Shown: positions 1-12,060, counted from the stretch's first letter. The stretch is 64,000 bases of DNA from Heterocephalus glaber (GCF_000247695.1 NW_004624730.1:29189351-29253350), one strand, 5' to 3'. Numbers and translations: made by a program. Notes: generated by a model from the letters alone, not told the origin.

Positions 1-272
1 GAAAAATAAGAACCAAGAGAGACTATGTAAAGGTGCAAATTTCCAATGATGAATGTCATTATATTGTATACCTAAAATATACCTATGTTTAGAATGAATA
101 ATCGATAATGCAAAATAGGAAGAAAAGGTCCAAAGTGGTAGGGGTAGTGGGAGGAGCAGGGGAAAGGAAAGAAGGGAAAGGGAAAATGCTGAGAAATGGA
201 AAAATGGTAATAAAATCTTTGTAAATAGGGAAGGGTGGAGGGGGTGAAGGGAGGGCTAGGAATGGGGGGAAA
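1..272 (+). mobile_element. L1 3' UTR fragment (doubled-3'UTR lineage)
   Basis: Purine- and G-rich sequence matching the 3' UTR of the L1 copies at 35500-36040, 58270-58550 and, inverted, 19260-19620. It includes the junction of two 3' UTR units (aatgaataatcgataatgc near 93-112), the same junction as at 35770-35790. It has no poly-A end: it breaks after ggaatggggggaaaaa and runs straight into an L1 piece of opposite orientation. The left side is cut by the window edge. Confidence 0.8.
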
Positions 273-485
273 AAGAGTATGGCCTCAATGTGTATCCACT
301 TAGCTATAAATGTCTCTAGTTTATCATTCTTTGTGGCTGAGTAGTACTCCATTTTCTGAAAAATGCACATCTTCTTTATCCAGTCTCCAGTTGATGGGCC
401 ATTGGGCTGTTTCTAAGTTTTAACTATTACAAACTATGCTGATATAAACATGGGTGTGCATATGTCACTCTTGTATGATTCTTTT
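273..485 (-). mobile_element. L1 ORF2 3'-end fragment
   Basis: Read on the minus strand, this is the last part of L1 ORF2, matching 1853-2074 (+) and 58000-58195 (+): the stretch with gcacacccatgtttata, the ggagactggat box and the final gatacacattgaggccat. It ends at exactly the same L1 position (catactctt) as the inverted piece at 2074. No 3' UTR follows on its own strand. Confidence 0.8.
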
Positions 486-689
486 AATTCAGAGTCAATA
501 TGTGGCCTTGGTTACCCCCTGGGGAGATAGGGAGATGCACACTGAGATTTGCATGGCTAGAAGGCAGAGGGTCAAAAATAATGATCAACTCACAAAATTA
601 CTCCAGCTACAATAGCAGTGTTCTAAGTGTTTGTTTCACTGGTACAATTATTTGGCTGCTATTTTTGTCCCTTCCTGGGGATTAAAAGA

Positions 690-1181
690 TGGCATGTACC
701 ACATTGAGGCCTTGATAACTGTACTGAATGGGCCTTAAATGACATTTTAACTTGGATCTCCCTTTTAAATAAAGAATCAGATTAATGGAAGCTATCCTCC
801 AAAATCAGATAGACTTAGACATCTTAACAGCAGCCCAAGGGAAAACCTGTGCAATTATAAAAACTAATGTTGTGTGTACATTTATAGTCCTTTTTCTAAT
901 ATCTCAATGGCCAGTCAAGATATTAGACAATATATTAATGCTATCTCAGACCCCAAAGCTTGCTAAATCTTCTCCTTACCCTCTGTGTTGGAGCCCATAA
1001 TTGGTTCTTCCTGGCGGAAACATTTGTTGACCATATTAATAATAGACTTATTGATTGTATTACTTGGACCATTATTATGTGGCTTTGTGTTACCTGTCTT
1101 AAAGCTATACATTTACCCAAGATGCAGGTGCCTCACACCTGTCAAAGGCCTCTGAATAGACAATCTGAGGAATATCTCTGA
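690..1181 (+). pseudogene. ERV envelope transmembrane-subunit remnant
   Basis: The + strand frame at 785-930 resembles the conserved 'LQN..DLDILTAAQG..C' part of retroviral transmembrane envelope subunits, and the frame at 960-1181 then gives a hydrophobic segment (LIDCITWTIIMWLCVTCL) that fits a membrane anchor. In a live virus this subunit mediates fusion. Here the frame is split (stop at 998-1000, other frame afterwards), the cysteine cluster is degraded, and no surface subunit is recognisable upstream. It is an old fossil flanked by unrelated L1 pieces. The ERV class cannot be fixed from this fragment. Confidence 0.65.
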
Positions 1182-1575
1182 CTACTGACCATGACTATGA
1201 TTCTCTCTAGCCAAAAATAGAGTGATCTTTGTCTATTATTTCCTTTCAGCAGTTAGGGATTCCTCTTCAGAGGGATATTATATTATAGACAGCTCAGTTA
1301 GACAGGATTTCCATGAAAAGAATAAGTCTGTACCCTGAGGAATTATGACATATGCCTCAGCATCTGTGTAGTTGCAAAACAAGTTACTATTGATGTTGTA
1401 ATATTTGAATTGTAAATGTTTCATGTTAAGATGGCTGTATCGCCTCAAAAGTTTCCTAGGCAATATTTGCTTTATTGCTTATATTTCAATATTTATAGAA
1501 AAAAGTTTAATCTCAGCATTGTGAAGAGACTGCATAAAGGATATTAAAGGTTGCAAAACTCTCTGTTTAGGGATG
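1182..1575. other. Possible ERV 3' flank, nothing recognised
   Basis: AT-rich sequence following the envelope remnant. It could contain the decayed 3' LTR of that ERV, but I see no TG...CA boundaries or poly-A signal that would define one. Confidence 0.3.
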
Positions 1576-2089
1576 TGTGTATTCTTTTTTTGATAATATA
1601 TATGAGTTTATTTTATTTATTTTTTTCATTAAGTTTATTGGTACATTTTACACATCAAATACAGTTACATTCATCTTTGGGATCTTGTACCTTTACTTGA
1701 TGTATCTTAGTTCTTATTTGTTTCCCCATTTCCCTGCCCTCCCTTCAACCCTTCCACCCTTCTGTATTTACAGAGACTTATATGGAGATACCTCAAAAAA
1801 CTAGGATTAGAGGTCCCATTTGACCCAGCTATCCCTCTGCTGGGTATCTTTCTGAGAGAATTAAAAGAATCATACCACAGCAATATATGCACACCCATGT
1901 TTATAGCAGCACAGTTTGTAATAGCTAAAACTTGGAAACAGCCCAAATGGCCATCAACTGGAGACTGGATAAAGAAGATGTGGTTTTTCTATAAAATGGA
2001 GTACCATTCAGCCATAAAGAATGAGAAACTAGAGACATTTATAGCTAAATGGATGCACATTGAGGCCATACTCTTGTGTATTTTTTTTC
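1576..2089 (-). mobile_element. Short twin-primed (5'-inverted) L1 insertion
   Basis: On the minus strand the order is an inverted piece of ORF2 end (2074 back to about 1771) followed by about 150 bases of 3' UTR and an A-rich tail (T-rich at 1605-1627 on +). Both sides carry a near-matching direct repeat, tgtgtattctttttt at 1576-1590 and tgtgtatttttttt starting 2075, interpretable as target-site duplication. This is the usual outcome of twin priming during L1 reverse transcription. Confidence 0.7.
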
Positions 2090-3305
2090 TCATATGTATA
2101 TACCAATACCTGACAATATTGAAGAAAACTGGAAATCTTGGATGCAGTTGCTAAAATTTGTGCATTTATGGTGAGACAAATATTTCTTTCTTTCTTAGAT
2201 ACTGTGTTGCCATGTTGGTTAAAATTACCAGTATGAAAGTTATCATCTTGTGGGAAACATAACTTGTTTTTCAGGATAAATCAACTAAATAAAGGTATAC
2301 ATGTAAAACTTGTTGCATCTGTCAAATCAAGATGAAATAGTTTTCTTTTTTCCAGAGTTTATGACTAAATGTGAAGTCTCTGTATACTGTGATATACGTA
2401 AAGGAAATGATATTTTGGAAAGGAAAAGCTTTGAAGTTTTATCTGTTAATTTTACATTCACTTGCATATTCAGGTATCACATAGTCTCACAGTATACACA
2501 GTCACTTCTTTATAGTTAGAAACTAACATTTATATGCACATACTACAAGATCATGCTTGTAGGTACTGATAAGAAAAATACAAGAAGTGGTAAATCTTAG
2601 AATGCAGGTGGTTGTCTTGATTCTTTAAAAAAATGCAAAATAGAATTATGAAATAATAAACTTTCTATGAAGTCTATGCACCACTTGTTTCTGGTGATGA
2701 TTCTAAGACACACACAAAGGAGTCAAAACAAAAACATGAATAAATTTACTTTTATGAAAACTTTGGAAAATTCTATTTTTTATAAGTAAAATAATTAAGT
2801 GAATGAATAAAATTGAGGAAGTTCAACAAATTATTTATTTTTTTCATTCTGGCTTTCTCTGATTTGGTACTAAATACTTTGAGAACTTTATAAAAATATA
2901 TACAATATAGCAAGCTGCTTAATCATATATTAGCAATGCATAGCAGGCAATGAGAAAACAAGCATGGGAAATTAATGATACACAAAAAGACTTCAATTAA
3001 TATATAAATTGCTAAAATGGTTAGGATGAAATTTTGACTTTTTAGTTTTCTTCTCCCTAGCTCTCTGACAATACAGTAAACAAATTAGTTACAAATTTTA
3101 TGATGATTTGTTAAAAGGAAGCTTTGTAGGTGACTTAAATAGAAATTATATACTTTATAGACTAGCACTTGGCACTATTTGAAGAGTATATAACTTCCTC
3201 AGCTAAAAAAGATTATATTTTGTTGTTGTTGTTGTTTTCTAATAAGATGAGAGGAATTGAGTATATGTCCTTGCAGCTGTGGGTTAGGCAGCAGTGTTAC
3301 CACTT
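2090..3305. other. AT-rich DNA, nothing recognised
   Basis: No conserved reading frame or repeat family recognised. A short GTT run sits near 3220-3235. Confidence 0.5.
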
Positions 3306-3505
3306 GATGAAGAAAAAGAAAAAAAAAGGAGAATAGAAAAAAAAATGGGAACAATGCTTTTGTAAATAAGGAGAGAAGAGGGCTTGAAGGGAAGGGAGAG
3401 GAATAGTTTTAAAAGAAAAAGATATGTACATGTACAAATTCCTTATGATGAATGTGATCATTTTGCATATCTAAAATGTATCAACAAAATAATTTTATAA
3501 AAAGA
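3306..3505 (+). mobile_element. Degraded L1 3' UTR fragment
   Basis: Purine-rich stretch with the order seen in the better-preserved copies: tgggaacaatgcttttgtaaat, then gagaagagggcttgaaggg, then tgtacatgtacaaatt, then atctaaaatgtatcaac before an A-rich end. Confidence 0.6.
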
Positions 3506-4890
3506 AAATTTAAGGTTGAGGATCAGTCCTTCTTTATCACCTTTGCTTGGATTGTTTGGAACAACTCCGAAAACCATTAGAAGAGTATTGTTTTAGTACA
3601 GTTGTGTTTTATCAAATAGTCGAAGTTCCCAGAGTAGAAAAGATAACTAGCAATGCAGGATAAATTTCTTGGAAAGATAGAAGACTGAAGGAAGTAAGGT
3701 TCTTCTCATGTTTGTTTTATTCTCTTTACATTCCAAAAAATTTAAAAAATGTTTTACCAAACTACATAGTTTCTAAATTGAGATGAGAAATTCAGGTCTT
3801 TGACCTGGGAGAAAGACTTTCTATTTTATGAGAAACATCTTAAAACTCATCCACACAATCGTCTATTGATTTTCTGATAATCCTTGTAAGTGCAGACTGA
3901 GAGAATGACACTAAGACATATGCTCGGAAAAGCAATGCTAGGAGGAGGTAATATTATGTGTTACAGTGAAGGTAAAAACTTTCTTTGTAGGATATGATTT
4001 AGAAGCAGGCATTCTGTATATACTTCATGGATCTACATAAATTTCCGTTCAAAGATTTTTGATAGAACCTGAGAAGTGAATTCACATGATAAGGAAGTGT
4101 TGTTTTCTCCTGCTGGCAAAGTAAGACGCTCAGATTTCAGTGTTTCAGTGTTTGTTAGATAGCTACAGTGCTTGTTAAAAAAAAAAATCCTTGTTCTACA
4201 TCTGTGTATTTATATGTCTTTTATGTTTCTCATATAAGAGAAAGTATAATAAGGAGCAAAATAGAAGAGAGATAAACAGGTAGTAGGGAGAAGTTCAAAC
4301 ACAGTACTTACTCAAATTACATTTTCATTGTTTTAAAAGTACTTTAATATATATGTGGATTTGTTTCGTTTAAATTACTAGTTTATCTTAAATGATTGAA
4401 AAGAAAGTTTTGTGTAGTTATTTGTTTGTTTCTGTTTTGTAAGAATCTTTTTGGTTTATGTCTCGTATTTTGAGTACTTTGAAGATAATGATACACAGTG
4501 CATTAACTACTGTTATTGACTTATTATTTTGTTATACAATTTTGATTTATGTTTTCCTTAAAAAAAGATCACCGGGCTCTGTCTGCAGAATTGTTGGTTC
4601 AGTAATCTATTCGTAAGGCCTGTAAATTTTGCATTTAAAATTAGTCCCCAGCAGTTGCTGATTCTAATCAAAAGAACACTACTATTCTAGATTCTTTCTT
4701 GTAACCAGTGTCCCTGTTGTGGTTCAGAAAGCTTGGAACATGTGTCTTGTCAATTTTACCTCTCCTTCCTATCAGTGACTATTGATTTGCATCAGTCCAG
4801 GCCACCTACCCACTTCCAGTCTGCTAGATAATTTATTGCTGTTTCACAGGAAACGGAGGACTTCAATGGTTTTATGCCCTCCCATTTTTT
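3506..4890. other. AT-rich DNA, nothing recognised
   Basis: Scanned on both strands; only short open frames without family similarity. Confidence 0.5.
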
Positions 4891-4893
4891 ACC

Positions 4894-5004
4894 TTTTTGA
4901 GATGATGTCTCACTATGTAGCCCAGGCTGGCCTCAAACTCACTGATCCTGTTGCTTCCGCCTCCTAAGTGCTGGTTTTACAGGTGTGCACCATCATGCCC
5001 AGCC
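4894..5004 (-). mobile_element. B1-type SINE
   Basis: Reverse complement of a 7SL-derived SINE: gagatgatgtctcactatgt, cccaggctggcctcaaactc, tgctggttttacaggtgtgc and caccatcatgcccagcc are all in the expected order. It abuts the LTR that starts at 5009. Confidence 0.85.
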
Positions 5005-5008
5005 TACC

Positions 5009-5690
5009 TGTGGCAGACCCCCTGACAAAAGTCAGAGCAGGCTGTAATATGGAGCAGGCATTCTTTCCTTATAATTGTCCACATTGTATTTGGATCTGGA
5101 CTGAAGCCTATGTGACTCACAGGAGCATGTCGAATGGCATATGGGTTAGCATACCACTCAGCTCCACCCCCTGCCATTGGCTGTGACAAAGACCTAAATA
5201 CAGTCTGTGAAATTGCAGAGCTCCTAAGTGAAATAATATTGTGGTCGAGGACCAGTGTGGCTCCAAATCACATTCCATTCATAGAGCTACTCCTCCCTTA
5301 ATTGTTTCAGTAACCTACTAGTTAACCACAACTGACCTTTGGTCATTCTATTCTTTTTGCAAGAATGCCTTATCCTTCCTTCTACAAGCCTTGCCTGTGT
5401 CAGCTGATATCACCAGATGGATGCCACACAGTATCTTTCTACCCTATTCTTACACATGCCATTGTAATCAATAAATACCTGTCCTGGTTGCTTGAGGTCT
5501 TCACCACATACTTGGCGGTGTCCATCTCAGTTCCCTGCTTTCTGTTTAAGTCTTGTTTCTGTGTCTTTCCTTTGCCTTGTGTCATATTGCCTTGCAGGAG
5601 ATAGAGACTCTTGGCTAGGGTCTTCGATACTTAACTTCACATTTTTGAGGCTTTCATCATTCCCTCTGTATCTCCCTCCTACCAGTATAA
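5009..5690 (+). mobile_element. ERV LTR, family A copy 1
   Basis: Begins tgtggcagac and aligns along its length with 32950-33594: agcaggctgtaa, gcctatgtgactcacaggag, the ccattggc box, tgtgaaattgcag, and the poly-A region caataaatacctg near 5469-5481, then the pyrimidine-rich R/U5 part. The right boundary is approximate. No gag or pol is recognisable next to it, so it is probably a solo LTR. The same family and orientation occur on the far side of the AADAC pseudogene. Confidence 0.7.
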
Positions 5691-7265
5691 ATTTCTTACC
5701 AAACACCAATTTCTAGCTCATTTCTTTCTAGTACTGTCCGAGGAGGCAGCATTTTTGCTTGATTATACTTGGAGTATGTCTTTGGCTTCCTGACCAAGTG
5801 GTTAGGCACTCAGCCTGCAATATCATATTTTTAATCTCTATGCCTTGAACAGCCCCCCAAATGGGCTGCTGTCCTGTGACTGACCAGACCACAGATAGTC
5901 CTGAATTAAAACATGAATATACTGTTCTCTACTTACTATTTTCTTGAATAACCACTAAGGCTTGGGTCACTTTGGTGAGCACAGGACTAGATATACTTCA
6001 CCGTGGTGGCTTCAATTCCCAGCTATGAAGACGCAAACTCCCTCAGATGGTGGTGATAGTCTGTGGCACAAGCAGCCAAAATGTTAATTCTTACAATGGA
6101 CTCAGCAATAGGAATCATACTCACTAGTACATATAACAACAAAAAGAGCACAAACAGATAATGATCATAGGTTATTCTCTGCACGATCCTCAAATCTCAC
6201 CAAATCATCAATTTAATTTTTACCCTAAGGAGACCTAAAGAAATTATCCTGTGACCTACAGTATGCAAGAATGCTGGAACACTCTGCATTTTCCTTTTAT
6301 TTGGTTAAGAGTATAGGCCCATTGGCCTCCAGTGAATGGCATTGGCCTCATCCCTAAGTGATTCAGCCCAAGGTATTTGTTTCTCCAACGTCCATTTCAC
6401 AAACAAACACACCATTAAGACTACATAAGACTTCCCTGGCCTTTCTCCATATTTGTCCTCTATTCTCATTTCTGTGAAAGCATACATGCTGTTGGGTTTT
6501 TGATGCATCATTGACCATCTTAGTATCTCTTTCTTATTCTCCAGAAAGCTATCAACTGCCAGTACTAAACTCTCTTTGTATCATATTCCTTTGTCTGCAT
6601 GCAGGTAGCTATGCCCATCCAGCAAAGAGACGACCTTTGCCATGGTTACCACTCTTCATCCAGCTACATGTCCAATCTGTACCCCCAGACTTATGTCTTA
6701 TATGGGACTGTGCATTTGGCAGTGTTGCTCCTCCTGCCTCACAGAAGTCATCCCTTCTCCAGACTGAACCCTGCTCACTATGCCAATTTTGAGAAGCAGG
6801 TTGACTGTGCACTGATAATGAACTCCTGATTCCAGAAAGACAACACACTTATAAGCCACGTGCTAAGGAAGCAGGTTTATTACTTGGACATAGAAAACAA
6901 GGCACAAAAGAAGCCTGGGATTCATTGTCAGCTTTACTGCAGAGCTCACACAAGCTGCCTGGGAAATCAGAGTCTCCACTGCATATATCCTACTTTTACT
7001 GCAGCTGAAGGAACCCATAAAGCATCCAACCCTGGGTGTTATACAATGTGATATGCTGGGCTTATACCTGGAAGGACATTCTGTCCTAAGGTAGAATGGA
7101 GTACGTTCCGGGGTGTTTGGTCCTGCTGTTGCTTCTCTCAAGATGATGCATCCCCAGCAGAGTCTACAGTTACTCTTGAGAATTACAATCAGGAAGTGTC
7201 TGGAGAGCTGGCTCAAAGCAAAGCCACTCAGAGAACTGCCCTGAACCCCATAGCAGGTGTTAAAT
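5691..7265. other. Unassigned region with several overlapping short ORFs
   Basis: Between the LTR and an old L1. Frames are open on both strands at 6511-7270 (up to 135 codons), but none shows a domain, motif or family I recognise, and no start or splice context stands out. It may be internal sequence of the ERV whose LTR lies at 5009, but nothing shows that directly. Confidence 0.4.
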
Positions 7266-7269
7266 AGCA

Positions 7270-7450
7270 AATGCTCTCTCCCATTCTGTAGGTTGTCTCT
7301 TCACTGTATTCATGGTTTCCTTTGCTGTGCAGAAAGTTTTGTTTTCTGTTTTTATTGTCAGTGCTTTTGTGCTCATATCCAGAAAGTTACTGCCCAGGCC
7401 AGTGTCAAGAGGCTTTCCCTTGTGCTTTTTAAGAGTTTGACAGAATTTGA
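7270..7450 (-). mobile_element. Old L1 ORF2 fragment (inverted part)
   Basis: Contains the reverse-strand ORF2 signature tttgctgtgcagaaagtttt, then ctcatatccagaaagttact, gcccaggccagtgtcaagagg, typical of older mammalian L1 lineages. It is joined within about 20 bases to + strand L1 at 7466. Confidence 0.8.
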
Positions 7451-7465
7451 CATTCTCTCTTGATA

Positions 7466-8590
7466 GAAATCTACACAAAGTTAATATGAAGGAATATATC
7501 TCTGCACAATAAAAGCCATATATGACAAATTCACAGCTCACATCATACTCAGTGGTGAAAGGCTGAATGTGTTTCCTTTAAGATAAGGAACAAGACAAGG
7601 ATGGGCACTCCTACTATATTTCTTCAGTATGGTACTGGTTTTCTAGTCACAAGATTTAGGCAAGAAAAAGAAATAAAAGACTTCTCAATTAGGAAATATT
7701 TGCTAAAGCCATCACTGTTTACAGAAGACATAATGTCATATATATAAAAGTCTAAAGACATCAACAAAAATATGTTAAAACTACTAAAGAAATTAACTTA
7801 AATTGCAGAAACCAAAATCATCATTCTAATATTGCTTGTGTTCATATACACCAGCAATAAACTATCTGAAAATAAATCAAGAAAGTGATTTCATTTATAA
7901 TAACCTCAAAAATTAAAATAAAATATTTAGAAATATATTTAACCAAGGAGATGAACAATCTGTGCACCAAACTCTATAAAAGATTGATAAAATGAATTAA
8001 TGATGACAAAAATAAATGGAAGGATACCCTATGTTCATGGTTTAGAAAACTTAATATTGTAAAAATGTGCATGCAAAGCCATCTATGGATTCAATGTAGT
8101 CCCTATCATAATTCCAATGTTTCTTTCACAGAAATTGAGAAAATAATTGCAAAATTCTTGTAGATCTGCTAAAAATTCTAAATAATGTAATCAATCTGAA
8201 CAAAAAGAAGAAAGCTGAGGGCATTGCACAGCCTTATTCCAAATATGCAACAAAACTTTACTCATAATATAGTATGTCACTGGCATTTAAAAAGACCAGA
8301 AATTAATAGGATAGGCTAGATACCCAGAAATGAATCTATATATTTACAGTCAATTGATCTTCAACAAAGGTGGTAAGACTGTACAATGGGGAAATGACAG
8401 TCTTTCACAAATAGCACTAGGAAAATCCTATGTTCACATGCAGAAGAATGATATTGAGCCCTTATCTCATACCACACCCATAAATCCACTGAAGGCTTAA
8501 ATCAAAAGCCTGAAACTGTAAAACTACTGGAGATATTATAAAGCTTAACCCTCAAATTGTGAAAAATATGAGGACCTGGCTCATTCAGAA
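7466..8590 (+). mobile_element. Old L1 ORF2 fragment (reverse transcriptase to C-terminal part)
   Basis: Order of ORF2 landmarks on +: catcatactcagtggtgaaag, caagacaaggatgggcactc (the fixed G-Q-D/'RQGCPLSP' region), gaagacataatgtcatat (FADD-like block, degraded), ctatgttcatggtttagaa, and aatgtttctttcacagaa. With the minus piece at 7270-7450 this gives a 5'-inverted L1. It is full of stops and indels. Confidence 0.8.
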
Positions 8591-10300
8591 ACAACCTGCA
8601 CCTTTGTGCTGATACCTCAGGACTCAAGAGACCATGACATGACTAGTTTGTAAGCTGATGCAGGCATTCATTCAGCATTTTAAGGAACATGAAAAAACTC
8701 AGCATCCTTTGTATTCCTACCCACTAGTTCTTCCTCCTTACAATTTTCCTATTTCAAAGTCATCCAACTTTGACTTCTCTGTCACCTCACCGCTACACAA
8801 GAGTGCTAATTTTCATAGTTCTGATTATGAAGTATGATTAGAAATTATAGCTCAGTGTTCTCATCCTTTCTCCATTCTCCTGGTCTCTTTGAAATTCAGT
8901 CATTAGAGAAAACAGCAATAAAATCTTGTAAATGAATCAATGTACAAATGAATGGATGAATGCTGTGATTTGTTTAAAGAGTTCCTGGAGGATGAAGTTA
9001 ACAAAACAAATATTGACCTTCACTACCTACTCACATAATTTAAATATTAATGGTGAATTCAGGCAAATTTTTTTCAATCATGGTTTAAAATGAGTTGATC
9101 CATGTCCCTTCTGTTTTGTAAATGAAACTAGGAGAAGATTGTTGCATAGCATATTATCACTTCATATAGATCATGAGGCAATTAATGTAGAGAAAACCTA
9201 TGAATCAACTTTCTGGATTTGATGTAGTATCTCCCATTTCTGGGAAGACCCTTATATGGTGAAATTTGCTGAGAGATTAGTAAGCACATTAAGATTGAGA
9301 TGACAAAAAACCAGATGTCAAACTGCAGGCAAATACTAAGAGTAAATTTAAAATATTTTGAAATTGGATTATCAAGGAAACTCAGAAGATACAGTTCAAT
9401 TTCTACAGCACCAAATGCACTCACCATGAAGAAAAGCCACAGAACAGAGGAAGTAATGCCACACAAATAGCAGCATCACAGGGACCTCAGAAAGTTGAAC
9501 ATTGCTTGTGCTAGGTAATGAATTCATAAGTGGTAATGAATTCTAGCTCATTGTAGGGTGATCCAGGCTGACATGAGTGTGGATCCCATTATCACAAGGA
9601 AGCAAATAGGTCTGGAGATAATAAGTTAAAATACCTTTGTAGTCATGTAGCCTTCATAGAAGTGATTAGCTCTACCAATTCAAAATAATAGAATAAATAA
9701 ATCTGACTTGATTAATTCTAATACTTCTGATTAGATTAATAATCAGTCAATAACATAAGATGCAGTTAACTTACCTACATTCAGGGTGAATATTGCTAAA
9801 AGTTTGAGTGAATGTCAAAGATTTAAGCAGTAGGAATGATTTATAGTCCAGATGATAATCTTTTCCTTCTTTGAGCAAAGAAGCTGAGAAATATGCTAAT
9901 TTTACATGAAGTAAATGAAAAAAATAGCAGAATTTAGACTGAGAAGATCCAATTAATGTATGGACAATACTGTTTGGATAATATTCCATTGATTGATAAC
10001 GGCTGCAATTATCACACTGCTCTCCTCCCTACAATTGTCATGGCAATTATTCTTTCTTATGGTGTCTCTCATTCATCACTATTATTCTTCTTTCTGGCCA
10101 GAAACTGTCTCACTTATTTTGGTGATAATCATATTTAGGGGTAACCACTTATAGCGCAAATAATAACATAGAAAAATGGGAACGATAGGAACAACTATAG
10201 TTCCCTTTACTTTCAATCTTTTTTATTCATCCAGAAGCTAAAGATGTTATTGATAATGAAAGATTTGAAAAGGAGAAGCTGTGTAAGTTGGACCAGTGTC
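8591..10300. other. AT-rich DNA, nothing recognised
   Basis: No gene-like or repeat-like similarity seen on either strand. Confidence 0.45.
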
Positions 10301-10305
10301 TGTTT

Positions 10306-11650
10306 TCATCTGTTTAGGAATGTTGATATAAGAAAAACAACTAAGTCAATGGCATATAACATAAGAAGGGTTTTACTGTGTTGTGTGGTAGCATAAAGCA
10401 TTCTTGAATAAGTATCCATAGAAATATGTATGTAAGACAACTGACCAAAACAAGTGATATGAGTAATATCAATTTGTAAAATATGATTAGGCCCCAAACC
10501 TCGGGGATTGACTCCTGTGGCAGGCCAGTCAGTGCCTCTTACCCTCTGAAATGAGGAATATTGTTGAATAATATGTGGAGCATGCGACTTAGTTAGAGCA
10601 AAATCTCTATGAAGGGCTTGCCAGTTCTGATGTAAAAGTTCATAAGAAAGATGGGCCTCATAGAAAGCAGAGAACGTTATCAGAGTGTCAGCTCCTTCAT
10701 TTTCTTTAGAAATAGGTCCAGGAAGTCCAGAATAGGAATGGAGATGAGTGATAGAGAGAGGATGGGAGTGTGCCTGTACTGATTTTTGTAATTTTATAAA
10801 GAGCAGGAATAGATCTGGTATAATAGAGGGCTTGACATGAACAGTTTTAATATTTTGAGCAGAATGAACAGCATATTGGGAGTTCAAAACTATAATTTAA
10901 GGTTTTTGAGGAAATGTTTGTAAAGTTAGCAATAATGACATCTAATTCTCTCTTTTGGATGGAGGAAAACCCTTCTCTCTTTAGCTTAAAGGAGCCTGAC
11001 GCTATGCCAGCCTTTTTGGTGTGACCGGAGTTATCAGTAAACACAGTATGCATTTGTGGAATGTGTTTAGCGTGAACAACCTTAGAAAGGATGAAAGGAG
11101 TAGCAGTTGAAAAATTAAAGAGCTTATTACTGGGCCAAGATCTAAAGATTTCTCCTGTATAATAAGCTAGTACACATTGTAGTGACACAGACTATTGAGG
11201 CAAAGTTTTAAATTCTCCATGAGGAATGGGGGTTTTGATAATGTGAGAATCATAACCTGACAGTTGATTAACTCTCTTTTTACCCATGATGATAAGAGAA
11301 GCTATGAGCTTAGCATACGGTGTGATGTTTTTATGGCCTCTGTGTCTCAAAAAGAGCCATTTTAAAATTTTTAACGTAGGAGTCAATTGTCTAATGAGTC
11401 TTGCAGGTAAGTAGGGAGTAGGAAAAAGAAATAGTTGAATGAGAAATTGTAGATCTACACGATCTAGTTGATGCTGTTCAATAGCTTATTCTACTAGCTG
11501 TAACTCTTTTTTCAGCTTTTGGGGTTAAGGTATGAGGAGAAGACAAATCAGGATCACCCTGAAAAATATTAAATAGGTGTGCTGATTGGTAAGTAGGAAT
11601 CTCTAAACTGGGATAGAGTCAACTAATCAGGACTCTTGAAGAGATGGTTA
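10306..11650 (-). pseudogene. Class II (betaretrovirus-like) ERV pol remnant
   Basis: The minus strand reads, from 11650 down, the end of reverse transcriptase/connection, RNase H and integrase. RNase H is marked by FTDNSGHTKKAG (near 11040), close to the FTD-S motif that carries a catalytic Asp. Integrase is marked by an H-x-N..H zinc-finger half, QIDITHI (first catalytic Asp) and SMDTYSR. The style of these motifs is that of class II ERVs (MMTV, IAP, ERV-K). The reading frame is split at about 11190 and 10850 and ends in an unrelated sequence at 10306, before the second integrase Asp. No LTR, gag or env is seen nearby. Confidence 0.8.
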
Positions 11651-11828
11651 ATTCCAGGTCTAGGGAGGAAAGATGTCATAATGTAGACACAAAGATATGG
11701 TAGGAAATACACTGTCAACAGCATTGATCTCAGAAATGTAGGAATGCGCTCATTTAATTTTTCTTTATATTTCCATGGTAGAATACAAACATACACATTA
11801 GGTTTTGGGAGAATTTTTTTTTTTTTTT
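11651..11828. other. Short stretch before ID SINE, poly-T at the end
   Basis: No similarity noted; ends in a 16-base T run at about 11815-11828 immediately before the SINE target duplication. Confidence 0.4.
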
Positions 11829-11837
11829 AAGTTTTTC

Positions 11838-11919
11838 TGGCCGGGGATTTAGCTGAGTGGTTCCACCACCTGCCTTGCAAACACAAAGTCCCAAGTTCAA
11901 TGCCCGGTACCAAAAAAAA
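11838..11919 (+). mobile_element. ID-type (tRNA-derived) SINE with target-site duplication
   Basis: tggccggggatttagctgag (A-box region), then the B-box region caagttcaatgcccggtacc and an A tail. Flanked by the direct repeat aagtttttc at 11829-11837 and 11920-11928. It carries a degenerate pol III internal promoter but is an inserted SINE, not a tRNA gene. Confidence 0.9.
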
Positions 11920-11959
11920 AAGTTTTTCATATATTCTCTTATCCACTTAAATTTTTCTG

Positions 11960-12060
11960 GCTCCAATACTTACAGTTGTATGATCTTGGTCAAGTTACTT
12001 AAATCTTTAAAGACTCATTTAATTCTTTATTAGGAAACTATAATATTGAACTGATAGGTT
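11960..12060 (+). repeat. MIR fragment
   Basis: Contains the MIR core order: ttgtatgatcttggtcaagt then tacttaaatcttta and the trailing ctttattaggaaactataat. Ancient tRNA-derived SINE shared by mammals. Confidence 0.65.

Noticed and set aside
5778..5850. tRNA-like sequence near tgaccaagtggttaggcac
   Set aside because: No complementary acceptor stem or anticodon arm could be paired by eye.
6511..7270. Overlapping open frames up to 135 codons as a gene
   Set aside because: Both strands are open at once, no domain or family is recognised, and no exon signals fit. GC-richer sequence gives chance frames.
10306..10887. 193-codon open frame on the minus strand as a host gene
   Set aside because: Its motifs are those of retroviral integrase and it has no promoter or splice context; it is part of an ERV fragment.
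11838..11919. tRNA gene (A-box and B-box-like sequence)
   Set aside because: It lacks a foldable acceptor stem, has an A tail and target duplications, and repeats through the window: an ID SINE. The same applies to 14689, 18465, 33912, 45790 and 62937.
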